Positions 1 through 12,258 of a stretch of DNA of 64,000 bases are shown piece by piece; the first letter of the stretch is position 1; every line of letters starts with the position of its first letter. This stretch comes from Castanea sativa (lineage: Eukaryota > Streptophyta > Magnoliopsida > Fagales > Fagaceae), in assembly GCF_040712315.1 (NCBI RefSeq), contig NC_134016.1:22260390-22324389 (forward strand). Reading direction: 5' to 3'. The position numbers and the translations under genes are program-made. Below the pieces are notes generated by a model. That model did no database searches. It was not told where the DNA came from and saw nothing but the letters and a program-made list of their open reading frames with translations.

Positions 1-1381
1 GGATAAAAACATGTTTGTATTGCATACAAAACATATGTAGCGGAAAAATAACAGATCTACTTCATTCATAAATGTTAACATGTACTATGTAAGTTTCAGA
101 ATTTAAGAACAAGAGAGTGTACCTTGGTGTGGTGAATTTCAAAAACAAAGATCAGAAACACTTGAGAACACTTTTAATCTTCACTCCAATTCCATTAACG
201 CTCAAGAAGTGTGGTCTCTCAATCAGTTTTCCAATGGAAAATGTCAAAGTGTCTAACACACCTTACACACCATTTCACAATAGTATTATTATTTTTCATA
301 CACACACAAAATTCTGTATGTTTCTCCCTTTGTATCTAACTAATTATCTAATTGGGCTGGTCTTTTGGGCTTTTTCAATTGGGCTTAAGTATGTGGCTTG
401 GAGTAGGACCAAAAGGGACCAATAAGACACTAGCCCCAATGGGCCTTAGGCTTTTCTGTCAACTCTTAACAAGTCCAAAGTTACCATTAACTATATTTAA
501 TACCACTATATAAATATAGTTGCACTCTAAACCTTATTTATAAATTATATCCCAAGACTTTATTGTACATGCAACCCCTTCATAAAATATTCGTAATAAT
601 ATAAAGTCATGAATATAGACTGCCACTTTGAAAATTACTACATCTTAATCCTTGAGTACCTAGTTTAATCTTTTAAGTTATTCATCATATATTTATGAAA
701 TCCAATTTCTTAAATATATACTTTAGTATCTCCTTACTAAAGTGGTTAGGCCTAACACTCTGACTAACCAAACCCAATAAACTTATCTCAAGGGAATATT
801 TTGTATCTCCGTTAAGAGACTATGAATTCCATCTTGAGATTATATGTTGCATTAACACTAAATGTGGTTGTCCAACATTCTGAGATTTTGACCGTTACTT
901 TAAATCTCACTCCTAATATATCAAAGCAACTTACACCTCATGATCATGTCTATTATTCTCTCAGGATTAAGAGTTTATGCAAATAGAAGTTGTGAGATTT
1001 ATTATTCATTTGACAGTTGTTAGGAAAATAATAAATCTCACAGCGGTTCAATTTAATATGTCTTAACTCTTAAAACATATCAACTAGAAGTCTCCACTTC
1101 CATGATCAAGACAAATCATCTTAGCTGATACGTTATAGTCTTCACAGATGAAATGCCCAATTTCATCACCGACTACGAACTATAAATTCTGAGTTTACAA
1201 AGAACTTGTGACTTATATCTTCTGTAACTAAATCACATACTAAGCATCTCATGGACTATATGATAATGTCCCAATATTTATGTTGCTATCATTTCAGATA
1301 ATAATAAAACAACTTTATTAATCACAACATAATGTCATACATAGCATCATACAATAGGATTTAAGAGCACATATCCTAACA
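1..1381 (-). repeat. Copia LTR in inverted orientation
   Basis: This segment is the reverse complement of the LTR at 3495-4886. Its right end reads CCTAACA, matching the TGTTAGG start of the other LTR in reverse, and its left end stops about four bases short of the expected terminus because the window begins there. It joins the copia integrase reading frame directly at 1381/1382. The two LTRs are visibly diverged by several percent, with small indels. It is either the end of a second element of the same family inserted in the opposite direction, or the product of self-integration. The far side lies outside the window, so the two cannot be separated here. Confidence 0.85.
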
Positions 1382-3480
1382 TATGCTTTGAATACAGCAA
1401 CACATCTTTTAAAGTTAGTTCCATCAAAATCTGTTCCCAAAACATCCATGGAATTGTAGAGTGGGAGTAAGCCTAGTTTGAGATTTCTCCACATTTGAGA
1501 TTGTCCAGCACATGTGATAAAAGGAAAGCCTAATAAATTGGAATCAAAATCAGAAGTATGTTTGCTTATGGGTTATTCAAAAGAAACTAGGGGTTATTTA
1601 TTCTATAGTCGTAATGATAACGAAGTATTTGTTAGTACAAATGCTAATTTTTGGAAAATGACTATATGAATAATTTTACTCTTAAAAGTAAAGTTGTTTT
1701 GACTGAAATAAATAAACTTGTAATTGAACAATCAATGAATGAAACTAGGAAGGATGTGGCTGTATCAGATACATGACAAGATATTACTCATAAAATGACT
1801 AGTACACAAGACCCTCTTCGTAGTGGGAGTATTGTTAGGCCACTTGTAAGATTTATAGGTCTGAGAGAAACTTATGAAGCTATTTTAGAAGAGGTTGAAT
1901 ATGATCTTTACACTTATAAAGAGGCAATGATAGATATAGATGCACATCATTAGGTCAAAGTTATGAAATCTAAATTGGATTCTGTGTATTCCAATCAAGT
2001 ATGAGATCTTGTAAAGGTGCTTAACAGCATTAAACTTGTTGGTTGCAAATGGGCTTATAAGAGGAAGAGAGGAATGTATAAAAATGTTGAAACATTTAAA
2101 GCAAGACTAGTGGTGAAAGGGTATACACAAAAAGAAGGTATTGACTATGAGGAAACTTTTTCGCCAGTAGCCATGCTTAAATCTATCAGAATTCTCTTAT
2201 CCATTATTACTCATTATGATTATGAGATTTGGCAAATAGATGTCAAGACTACATTTCTTAATGACAATCTTGAAGAGGAAATCTATATGATGCAACCAGA
2301 AGGTTTCATAGCAAAGAACCAAGAGCATATGGTATGCAAATTGAAAAGGTCTATTTATGGACTTTAACAAGCATTTAGATCATGGAACATCAGATTTGAT
2401 CAAGCAATCAAATCATTTAGTTTTGAACAAAATCTTAATGAACCATATGTATACAAAAGACATCGAGATAAAGTAGTAATGTTCCTAATACTTTATGTTG
2501 ATAATATTCTACTCATTGGAAATGATGTAGGGGTTATGTCATCAGTAAAGGTTTGGTTGTCAAGTCAATTTAATATGAAGGACTTGGGCGAAGCTAACTT
2601 TATTCTAGGAATCAAGCTTTGGCGAGATCGAAATAATAGAATGTTAGGCTTGTCACAAGCTGGATATATAGATAAGGTTCTAGAACGATTTAGTATACAA
2701 AACTCCAAGAAATGATTACTTCCTTTCAGACATGGAATTCCTCTGTCTGATGACCAAAGGCCTAAGACTCTTGAGGAAGAAGATATGATGAGACAAGTTC
2801 CCTATGCTTCCGCAGTGGAAAGTCTTATGTATGTCATGCTATGTACTGGGCCAGATACCTGTTATTCAATTGGCATGGTCAGCCGATATCAATCAAATCC
2901 AAGACTTAAACATTAGCAAGTTGTAAAGCATATTCTTAAGTATCTAAGGAGAATGAGAGATTATATGCTTGTTTACCATAGTAAGGATTTGATTCACATT
3001 GGTTATACAAATTCAAATTTTTAGTCAGGTCTTGATTTCAGAAAGTCCACTTCAGGCTTTGTGTTCACCTTGGGAGGTGGAGCCATAAGTTGGAGAAGTG
3101 TTAAGCAATCTTATATTGCTGACTTCACATTGGAAGCTAAATATGTTGCTGCTTGTGAAGAGACAAAAGAAGTTGTTTGGTTCAAGAAATTCCTTTTTGA
3201 TCTTGGTATTCTGAGAATAGAGCAAGTTCCAATCACATTGTTCTATGACAATAGTGGAGTGGTTGCACAATCCAAGGATCCAAAGAATCACAAGAAAGGA
3301 AAGCACATAGAAAGAAAGTACCACATCATTCGAAACATTGTTGCTCGGGGAGATGTAGTAGTAGCAAAGATTGATAGTACAAGTAATCTAGCAGATCCAT
3401 TTACCAAAACCTTGCCTCAAAGGACTTTTGAGTCACATTTAGAGGAAATGAGAGTTGGATTAGTGCACAATAGTCTTTAG
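1382..3480 (+). pseudogene. Ty1/copia pol remnant (integrase C-terminus, RT, RNase H)
   Basis: Reading frames give, in order, the end of a copia integrase (conserved VPSKSVPKT and KPNKLESKSEVCLLMGY stretches), a linker, reverse transcriptase from about 1999 (GCKWAYKRKRG, ARLVVKGYTQKEGIDYEETF, WQIDVKTTFL) and RNase H ending at 3480 (STSGFVFTLGGGAISW, NLADPFTKTLP). Gag, protease and the integrase catalytic core are missing. Stops interrupt the frame at about 2365 (IYGL then TAA), 2713 and 2914 and near 3022, and there is a frameshift near 1655. The RT catalytic box reads YVDN instead of YVDD, so the second metal-binding Asp is lost. The last 140 codons, RNase H, are open. It cannot encode an active polyprotein. 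Confidence 0.9.
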
Positions 3481-3493
3481 AGCAAGTGGGAGA
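3481..3493 (+). other. Polypurine tract of the copia element
   Basis: The purine-rich run AGCAAGTGGGAGA lies immediately after the pol stop and one base before the TGTTAGG start of the downstream LTR. That is where copia elements prime plus-strand synthesis. It confirms that the 3495 LTR is the true 3' LTR of this pol, in the same orientation. Confidence 0.75.
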
Positions 3494-3494
3494 T

Positions 3495-4886
3495 TGTTAG
3501 GATATATGCCCTATAAATCCTATTGTATGATGCTATGTATGACATTATGTTATTATTAATAAATTTGTTTTATTATTATCTAAAATAATGGTAAAATGAA
3601 TATTTGGACATTATCATATAGTCCATGAGATGCATAGTATGTGATTTAGTCACAGAAGATATAAATAACAAGTTCTTTGTAAACTCAGAATTTTAGTTTG
3701 TAGTCGGTGATAAAATTGGTCATTTCATCTGCGAAGACAATAACATATCAACTAAGATGATTTGTCTTGATCATGAAAGTGGAGACTTCTAGTTGATTTG
3801 TTGATATGTTTTAAGAGTTAAGACATATTGAACTAGACCGCTGTGAAATTTATTATTCTCTTAACGAGTATCAAATGAATAATAAATCTCACGACTTCTA
3901 TTTACATGAACTCTTAATCCTGAGAGAATAATGAACCTGGTCATCAAGTGTAGGTTGCTTTGATATATCAGGAGTGAGATCTAGAGTCACGATCAAAACC
4001 TCAATATGTTGGGCAGCCACATTTAAATGTTGATGGAACATGTATTCTCAAGATAGAATTCATAATTTCTAAACGGAGATATAAAATATTTCCTTGAGAT
4101 AAGTTTAATGAGTTTGGTTATTCAAAATGTTAGGCATAACTACTTTAGTAAGAAGTTACAAAAGTATATATTTATGAAATTAGATTTCATAAATATATGA
4201 TGAATAACTTAGAAGATTAAATCGGGTACCCAAGGATTAAGATATAGTAATCTTCAAAGTGACAGTCAACATTCATGATTTTGTATTACTACGAATATTT
4301 TTATGAAGGAGTTAGATGTATAATAAAGTCTTGGGATATAATTTATTAATAAGGCCTAGAGTTCAATTATATTTATATAGTGGTATTAAATATAATTAAT
4401 GGTAACTTTGGACTTGTTAAAAGTTGACAGAAAAGCCTAGGCTCATTGGAGCTAGAGTCTTAATTATTCCATTTTGGTCCCACTCCAAGCCACATACTAA
4501 AGCCCAATTGGAATAACCCAAAAGGCTAGCCCAATTAAATAATCAATTAGAAATAAGGAGAGAAATATACAAAATTTCATAATTGAATAAGGAATGAAAT
4601 GGTTTGTATGTGAGAGTAAGACATTCTATTATTCTCCCTTAAACACATACGTGTAAACTGATTGAGAGACCACACTTTTTGGGTGGGAGTGGAATTGAAG
4701 TGAAGATTAAAAATGTTCCCTAGTACTTATAATCTTTGGTTTTGAATTTCACCGCACCAAGGTACGCTTTCTGGTTCTTGAATTCTGAAATTTACATAGT
4801 ACATGTTAATAATTGTGAATGAAGTAGATCTGTTAATTTTCCCCTGCGTATGTTTTGTATGCGATACAAACTATGTTTTTCCAACA
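3495..4886 (+). repeat. Copia 3' LTR
   Basis: The LTR is 1392 bp, starts TGTTAGGATA and ends TTTTCCAACA. It follows a polypurine tract and the RNase H stop. Its full length is mirrored in reverse complement by 1-1381. The base after its end begins unrelated sequence. No 5-bp target duplication can be checked because the matching left end of this element is not present. Confidence 0.85.
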
Positions 4887-7800
4887 AGATATATGTTAGG
4901 GTTTAGAATGATATAATGCCATGTTGTTTGCTAGATGTATGCTAGTGTGCGTGTGAGTCTAGAATGCATATGTTGAATGTGCCTTTAGTGAGATTAAGAT
5001 GTAAGACATAATAAGTGGAAGCTAACCCATAGGTCAAGTGGGGTTGGATGTTTAACACCTTCACATCCCTATACCTAAACTCCGAACACGTGCTCTGGTA
5101 GTAGGTCAATCATTCCACGAAGTGCGCTATATTTATGGTTCCTAGACCTAATCTAGGTGGCGACTCTATTTTTCTTCTCTGCCCCGGTCTATTCAAGCGA
5201 GGTGTACTCTCCTCTGTTGCACCCACACATAGTAGTGGGGAAAAAGTCTCTACACATTAAAGGGAGGTCACTCTTTATAAGTACATTCCTACATGCTTCC
5301 CAAGGCGATGTGGGATTCCATGGATTAAAAGACCCTCTTTTGGGTCTCTACAAAAAACCTAGCTAGAAAGACTTTATTTTTGTACCTCTATGTTCTAAAA
5401 ACCCTAGTTCATCTTTTCTAAATACTACCACAACACCTTTGCACTTTTTTCTAAGTTTAAAAAACATTTTTCTAGCACTGAAAGTAAGAGAAGTTTGAAA
5501 ACAAAAAAAACAAAAAAAAAAAAAAAAAAGGTTTTGAAAAGGTCTTGAAAACAAAACAAAAAAAAAAAAAAAATTTTTTGTTCTTGAGCTATGATTATCT
5601 AATTCTACTATGTTCTTCATTTATCCTTGTAATCTTGATCTAATCTTAGTATTGTAGGCACTCAGAGGTCGGTAAACTAAGCTTCAAATCTATAATTTTT
5701 AAGCAAGGTGAGTCTTCTTCCTTGACTTTTCCTTTGTTTGAATAATATAATCTTGTTTGTTTGATTTGGTATATATATTTGACATGATGATAATATGTTT
5801 TTGTTAGATGTGTTCTAATATGGTCATGATCTAATGTTGCTTCGTTTTTAATATTTCATTTGTGTTTTCTATAGTTTATGTAGTTGAATATCAAGTTGAT
5901 TTATTGATGTAAGACTTTTCACATGTGTTTCCTTTGATTACAGTTATTTATTTGATGTATGTTAATATGACCATGGTGCAATTTTTCATTTAATTTTAGT
6001 GTTTCATTTGTATTTCTCTTTGATTTAAATTCAAGTATGCAATTGATTGAATTTGAAAATGTGATTTTTATTGTTCCTGTGCAAAGGATTTGTATGCATC
6101 CTTGTGGATGTGCACGTAGAGTTTGGACCCTGGTTACACATGGTTGAATATGCGTACGCACCATAAACTCAGATTTGGCAAAATCTTGTTTTTACTAATT
6201 TGGTTGTTTTTCACATGTTATTTGATTTTGTTTGACCATATTTTAGGTTGATTATTTGTTTTCCATGTTTTGTTCAGTTAATTTTGGCATGTTAGGTTTT
6301 ATTGTGATATTTTTCCTTGTGTGTTTAACTAATTGTTATATTTTCCTTTTTAATAATATGTGTTTGATTGTGTTTTAATGTGTCCCATTTTCAATTGTGA
6401 TGTGATATTTAACATGTTGTGTATACTCTTTTTATTTAGTGCATGATGTATGTTTAGGTTAAGGATTTGGGCTCACTTAATAAACTAATTATTTAAACAT
6501 GGCATATTAACACATAATGGAGGTTGTCCCACAAGCCGGTTGGCCTTGAGTGCCTAATACCTTTCAAAGCCGTACCCTAGCTCCGAATCTAATATCGGGT
6601 ATGTAGATCTGTGAAAGAGCCCCAATTTAGTTCCTAGACCTAAACTAGGTGACAACTTCCAAATCTCTGCCTTCGGTCCCTTTGGCTGAGGCATACTTCT
6701 CATGGGGGCATGAACCATGCATGCAGTGCGAGACAATGCACTTTCAACGTGATAGCTTGCTCATATGCTTAGTTGTTCAAAGAGAAACAGAGGTCTCAAC
6801 AGCTATTGCCAATATCATTGTAGGTACCAAACACCACCTACAACTCTTACACTAGTTTGAAATCAGGCACATGCGAAGATAAGGGAATAAGGCAACACAT
6901 AGACTAGCGCAATATGCCCAAAGTATAGATAATTTTGTAACATGTTGGAGGAAACTCCACTCACAATTAGTTTTGAGGTTTCTTCAGATGTAAACTAGTT
7001 TTCTCAAGTATGAAATAAACAGATTCACAAATTTCCTTTAGAAGAAAATGATTTAATGGAGGGTTTAAATGCAAATTTTAAGAAGTCAATGGATGCCTTG
7101 TGTAATAAAATAAAATCTAGGGTGCAATTATATTTTTATGATGGAATAACATATTAATTAATGATAGCTCTGGGTTGATTATAAGAAGTTGGGTCTCATA
7201 AAATGAACGAATTGTATAGGTAATGTTAAGGGTTATTTTTTCATGTTTTAACACCTTTGACATGTGTCTTGATACTATTGGATAACATCTAGTCTGGGCA
7301 TTTTTCTAAGAAGGAAGTTGGGCATGATGCTTTGGCAGAGTGGGCTTTGGGGTCTCATCCTGCTGTTACCAATTTGGGCACGAACATTAAGCCCAGTCCA
7401 AGAAGTGATGTTGCAAAATGGACTTATTGTCCTCTTCTATTGATATATAAGGGGTTAGTCTCCACTTTTTGTAGAAGGAACATATTTTGTTGTATAATGA
7501 GACTTTCTCCACAAAATGGATTATTCTTCACCTTTTGTAGATTGATCATTACTCCGCTTTACGATTATAAGTCTGCATAAAAAATAATAAAACAAAAAGA
7601 AAGTATTCATCAATCAAATGTAGTTTACAGCATGTTAGGATACATATTCTCAAATATATCTATATATTTACACTTATATATTTGTATACATACTTATACA
7701 TATTCGTACATATATGTATAAAATATATTCTACAAAAAAAATCGGCCCAAAAAGATTTCAACTCCAATTCACACAATCTTATTGCCTAGAGTTGACACCT

Positions 7801-9289
7801 TTCTTGTTGGAGAGAGCGTCTTCCTAGTGGTGCATGTCAATACTACTATTTTATGGTAATCTCTTTCTTTCTAGATGTTTTTTGCAGAAGGGTGCAAGAA
7901 CACTATTGGGCACAAATTCTCAACATTTTTTCAACTAATTTTTCTTTTATTTATTTCTCATTATATTCTTTCATTCTTTTTTTCTCTCTCTCTCTCTTCC
8001 ACTTGTGTTACATCCTCCCTTGGGAAGACAATATCTACTCCTTTAATACTTGAAATTGAGTGTCTTTTAACCCTTTTGTTTATTTTATTTATTTCTCGAG
8101 CCCCTTTTTTGTCTATCTCTACTGACTATATTTCCTCTCTTTTCTGGGGTACAACCATGGAAGAGTTCTTTGGTTTTTTTTTTTTGGTGGGTTTACGACT
8201 ACAGCTTAGTTTCTATTTAGCGTAAATGGTGGAAGACCATTAATGCTATTTGGATTGGTGTGAATCGACCCTATGACATGCACCTTGTGATAATCCACAA
8301 CTTTTTTCTCTTTTGGTATGAGTGCTTTTCCCATAAAAAGCAACATCTAAAGAGTTGCGACAGATTACCATAACTAGGATCTTCCTTCCCTTTGCCAGCC
8401 AACACCTCCCTGAATCTTAGGAATGATAGGTTAAATATCCTCTGTATGTCTGGAATACAGATTGGGTAATCCATTTGCCTACTCTGCTTTACCCATTGGA
8501 TCACATTTTGCAGCTTGAAACTTGGGAATTTTCCCATTTTGCAATGTTCTACCTGTTGGATATTCTGAAGTGTTTAATATTTGAGAATTTTTCTCATTTT
8601 TTCATAGCATGTTTTACTCTATGCTTTCTCATTAAAGTACCTGACTTTACCTTACTTTATTTATTGGTTTCTCTTCTGTAGTTAGGACTTGGGAAGTCTC
8701 CATTATTGGGTCTCTCACTTTTCCACTATGCTTTGTTTTTCTCTGCTTTACCCATTAACTTTTTTCCTCTTCTTTGTTCTGCGATGTGCTCTCTTCTCAT
8801 TGAAATGCCAACGAAGGTTCCAAGTTTGTCCAGCTTCTTCTAACTCCTTCATGCAAATGGATTGAGCCATTTTGAGCTTATTTCATGACATTCCCTTAAT
8901 GTAAGGGTCTTGGTCACTTATGCGCCCACTTATCCTCATATCTAAGCATTCTGTAGTAAAACCTTTTCTTAGGTTGCTCTTAGCTAATTTAGCTGGTCAT
9001 GGATTTGGGTGTTAATTCTCAGATTTTCTCTCTCAATTCTCTAAGACTCGACTTGTTGGGTTTTGGGCCTTACTTATTGGCCCAAAGTGTGAAAATTTGG
9101 ACATTAACCGGTAATAAGAATAAAATATTTATTTAAATAGGAAATTATAAGACAAAGTTTGAGTTAAAACATGTTTGGAAATACACGTATATGGTTACTT
9201 CAATCCTCACATAAGTTAGAGTAAGATAGCTCAAAAAGCATGTTTGGGAGCCAAAGTGTTTTTCAAAATCAATCCATTCAAAGCTGCGT
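4887..9289. other. Repeat-derived spacer, no gene recognised
   Basis: I see no convincing coding region. Two related blocks of about 150 bp (about 5020-5170 and 6500-6670) share a taaCACCTT-like start, CCTAGACCTAA and CTAGGTGRCRACT segments, and resemble the leader of plant gypsy elements. They suggest old LTR or leader copies about 1.5 kb apart. Homopurine A-runs lie at 5503-5530 and 5550-5572, a TA-rich stretch at 7645-7730, and a CT run near 7983-7997. A short palindrome, TTGGGCC/GGCCCAA, sits at 9060-9085. Short open frames here have no protein-like composition. Confidence 0.5.
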
Positions 9290-9540
9290 AGTTTGGGGAA
9301 CAAAATTTTTAAATAACTATAAAATGTAAACAATATTATTAGTTGGGCAACGTTTCAAACTTATTTGGTTTCTAACAAATCGAGTTCATTGCACTCGATT
9401 TTGGGCTTATAAATCGAGTACAATGTACTCGATTTCTCCGTCGCGGCACCGGCTGATGTGGACAGAATGTCCACGTAGATTTAAAAATCGAGTCTATTAA
9501 ACTCGTTTTAAGAACTCGAGTCTAAGAGACTCGATTTGTG
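9290..9540 (+). repeat. MULE-type terminus with palindromic hairpin array
   Basis: Four imperfect palindromes built on AAATCGAGT...ACTCGATTT lie at 9378-9401, 9411-9435, 9484-9509 and 9513-9537. The stretch 9340-9540, including TTTGGTTTCTAACAA before the first hairpin and the TCTCCgTCGCGGCACcGGCTG linker between hairpins, is homologous to the reverse complement of 45440-45600, the right end of the MULE carrying a transposase. Weaker similarity reaches outward to about 9290. The block is therefore one end of a related transposon. The matching opposite end was not found downstream. Confidence 0.7.
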
Positions 9541-10001
9541 TTCAGTGTCCCATAACTCTCCAACACTCAGTCTCGCTCTCACTCTCACCAAAACACTCTC
9601 AAACACCTCACACACTCAGTCTCTCGCTCTCACTCTCAAAGCCACAGATCACACTCATCTCTCACTCTCAAAATCACAAAAATTCAAACACTCTCTCTTT
9701 CACTCATAGTCTCTCACTCTCAAACACCCAAACGCTCAACTCATCGGCGGCTCTCCCTCTCTCTGTCATTCTCCTCTCAACTCATCGGCGGCTCGGGCTC
9801 ATCGGTGGCTGGTTCTGTCGTCGGTGGCTCTTCTCAACTCATCGGTGGCTCGGGCTCATCGGTGGCTAGTTCTGTCATCGGTGGCTCCTCTCAACTCATC
9901 GGCGGCTCGGGCTCATCGGTGGCTCGTTCTGTCGTCGGTGGCTCCTCTCCTCGTCGGACTGTGACCATCTCTCTGACCGACCGTCTCTCTCTCACTCTCA
10001 G
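9541..10001 (+). promoter_or_regulatory. CT-rich leader exon ending in a splice donor
   Basis: Just inside the hairpin array is a 460-bp CTC/CTCTCA-rich stretch of the kind seen in plant 5' leaders, ending CTCTCAG|GTAATTG, a good donor with the exon end at 10001. The transposase-bearing MULE has the same layout on its right end: hairpins, leader, then CTCTCAG|GTAATG at 44988. I infer that this is the noncoding first exon of the PMD gene starting at 16441, spliced over a 6.4-kb intron, or the remains of such a promoter. Transcription is not shown. Confidence 0.45.
9776..9946 (+). repeat. 57-bp minisatellite, three units
   Basis: Units begin at 9776, 9833 and 9890 with CTCAACTCATCGG and are almost identical, differing by single bases. 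They are GC-rich, unlike the surroundings. In one frame they read as a 19-residue Gly/Ser-rich repeat, open only because the period is divisible by three. They lie within the leader exon. Confidence 0.85.
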
Positions 10002-10390
10002 GTAATTGATTCTTAAATTCCTTGCTTTATTTGTTTTTTTTTTTTTTTTGTGTTTTAAGGGTTCGACAAGTTCAACTGAGCAATGTTATTGTATGACAAG
10101 TTCAAAGAATTGTATGACAAGTTCAACTGAGCTATGTTAATGAGAAAAAGGGGAATGTTGCCCAGAGGTTATTGTAGTTAGTTGAGGTTAACATAAATTA
10201 GGAGGGACAGGTCTCTAATCCTAGAGGGAACAGTTTCGGTTAAGTAGTTATGGGAATGTACAAATAATCTGTGTTTCCCTTGGACTCGTTCATCAAACTT
10301 TTGAAGGATTTAGTTTGAAGTACGTAAGAGGTTTAATTCATGACTACTAATCAATTGAACTAAAGACTGCAACTGATTTAATTAATCGAA

Positions 10391-10548
10391 CTAAGAGGGC
10401 AACAAAGGTGATGGCGAGGGTGAGGGCGCCACCGATGCTTTGCAAATGGGGCAACAATTCTTCAACCCCAGCCACTGTTCTATGCAGTCCACATGAAACT
10501 TGTGCTCACACTGCAATCTACCCAATTCATCTCCAACAACATACTCCT
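10391..10548 (-). pseudogene. RING-H2 E3 ligase C-terminal exon fragment
   Basis: Read on the minus strand, an acceptor (TTTTTGTGCAAG) is followed by a RING-H2 half: LQCEHKFHVDCIEQWLGLKN then CCPICK. It holds the C..H..H..C..W..CPIC pattern of the C-terminal RING-H2 finger of plant E3 ligases of the MBR/BIG BROTHER kind. A short Ser/Pro tail follows, to a stop at 10391. The first Cys pair and everything upstream are missing. Retained intron sequence points to a DNA-level copy of one exon. It sits in the presumed intron of the hairpin-ended MULE, antisense to it, so it is probably a captured host fragment. Confidence 0.7.
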
Positions 10549-12258
10549 CTTGCACAAAAACATAAAAGACACTTCAGTTCAAAAGAAAAGATAACATTTC
10601 AAACCCATGGCAATAGCTGATAGATAGCTTGTATCATTGGTTAATGCAATCCAGAAACTAACCGGATCAATTTCATTCGTTTATTTACTTGGTGTCCAGT
10701 TTAATACAACTAAAAAACCATGACAACCCAAAATTACCTTCTGCAAGATATTGGCTTGTCAGTTGATCAAGTACCAAACTGTCTAGTCAATGGGGCTTAC
10801 AGCCCAGTGCCACTCTTCCCCCTCTTTATAATAGGCCAGGAAAAAAAAGGGAGTAACAAACTGTCTATTCAAGAAAAAAAAAAAAAAAAAAAAAAAAAAA
10901 GAGAGTAACAAATTGCCAAGGGATTGTAATTGTTTTTCCATAATTCAATAAGTATAACAATGGGGGAGAGGGGATTTCAACCTTGGACATCTTTATTGGC
11001 CCAAGTGATTTGAAGACCATCTAAGAGAAGGGAAGTTCTGTTTGCTCCATTGGCATCCCTTGTTTCATAGACTTGGGATTTGAAACTTTTTTGTTGAGGG
11101 CAATTGTAAAAAATCTCAAATTTGGCATAATTTTAAGGATTGAATTTTTATATGTAAGAGATAGTTGAAATTCTTATTATTGTTTTTAATTAATACCTTT
11201 TTATATAATTCCATGTTTCCTTGGTGGATTAAGTTCACCTTCTTATATAGTTCCTTATTTTCATGTTGAAGTTGGTTTCCCTGCAACAAGAAGGATGAAA
11301 TTTAGTTGTGTGAATAGTAAAAAAAATGAAAATGAAAATAAGCAGCCAATTTTTTTTTTCGGTTAAATTCTTTATTTAATCCATTAAAATTTAGTCCTAC
11401 AAAAGTAAAAAAATTATGGTAAGTACCCTGTGTGTGCTTTTTACTCAAGTATTGGAATTCTTTACCATGTGTGTGCTTTTTACTCAAGTATTGGAATTCT
11501 AGTGAATGAGCTTTGCATATAGGAAGAGGCCTCCAAAACCTTTTCATTTGAACACCCTGAAGACTTATTTCTGTTTGGTTCTCCAAATTCTGCAAATCTT
11601 TGATACTTAAACCACAAATTTCTTCACCCATCATTTCCCTGTTATGTTAATAGACATTTTTTAAGCCTTCAAGTTTTCATCTTGAACATATCAAATTCAT
11701 TTGTATGGTGCACTTACGATATTCAAGTCTCAAGAGACCATATCTTCCAACTATAACATTACTGGAACTGTTGAGAGATGCTATTCTGTGAGCTCTAATG
11801 ATCCTATGAAACTCGTCTTGTTATTGATGGCTTTTACTCACAAATGCAAATATCTTTGTGAGCATCTAAAAATTTGTCCATTCTTCATTCTTTGCAATGC
11901 AAGTTCTCTTGCTAGTATGTATGAAAAGTCATTGCATTCTTTCTTGACTTTGTTTCATGATTATGTACAAAATAAATAAATAAATAATCTAGAAGAAATA
12001 ATAAAGTAAGATCTCAAAGGTATGTCTTTGGTAGGTTTTTCCTTACTAATGGTTCTATTTATTAAATTGTTGCAAGTCATTTTTCTATTAATTAAGTTAT
12101 TGATTCTTGTGGGAAATTGTTTAGGTGATCCGTTTTAGTTTATCAATTTATCCGAAAACATGGTATTTAGTGGTCTAAGAACCCATTTTGTAATTCTTTA
12201 GACTTCTTTGTGTTCAAGCATGTATATGAAGTAGTCTCTTATCTATCCATTGTCCATT
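10549..12258. other. AT-rich noncoding region with a local duplication
   Basis: No gene seen. An A-run occupies about 10871-10900. A direct tandem duplication with a 39-bp period spans about 11427-11500, repeating TGTGCTTTTTACTCAAGT. The rest is AT-rich and without protein-like frames. It probably belongs to the long intron or interior of the hairpin-ended element. Confidence 0.5.

Noticed and set aside
64..425. Small ORF at the window start
   Set aside because: Lies within the inverted copia LTR and has no domain.
8271..8537. Minus-strand 88-codon ORF
   Set aside because: No domain recognised and surrounding sequence is repeat-like; could be transposon debris but not supportable.
9805..10005. 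Gly/Ser-rich small protein
   Set aside because: Open only because the 57-bp repeat period is a multiple of three; leader-type composition and a splice donor at its end.
10408..10620. Open frame on the + strand
   Set aside because: Shadow of the minus-strand RING-H2 exon.
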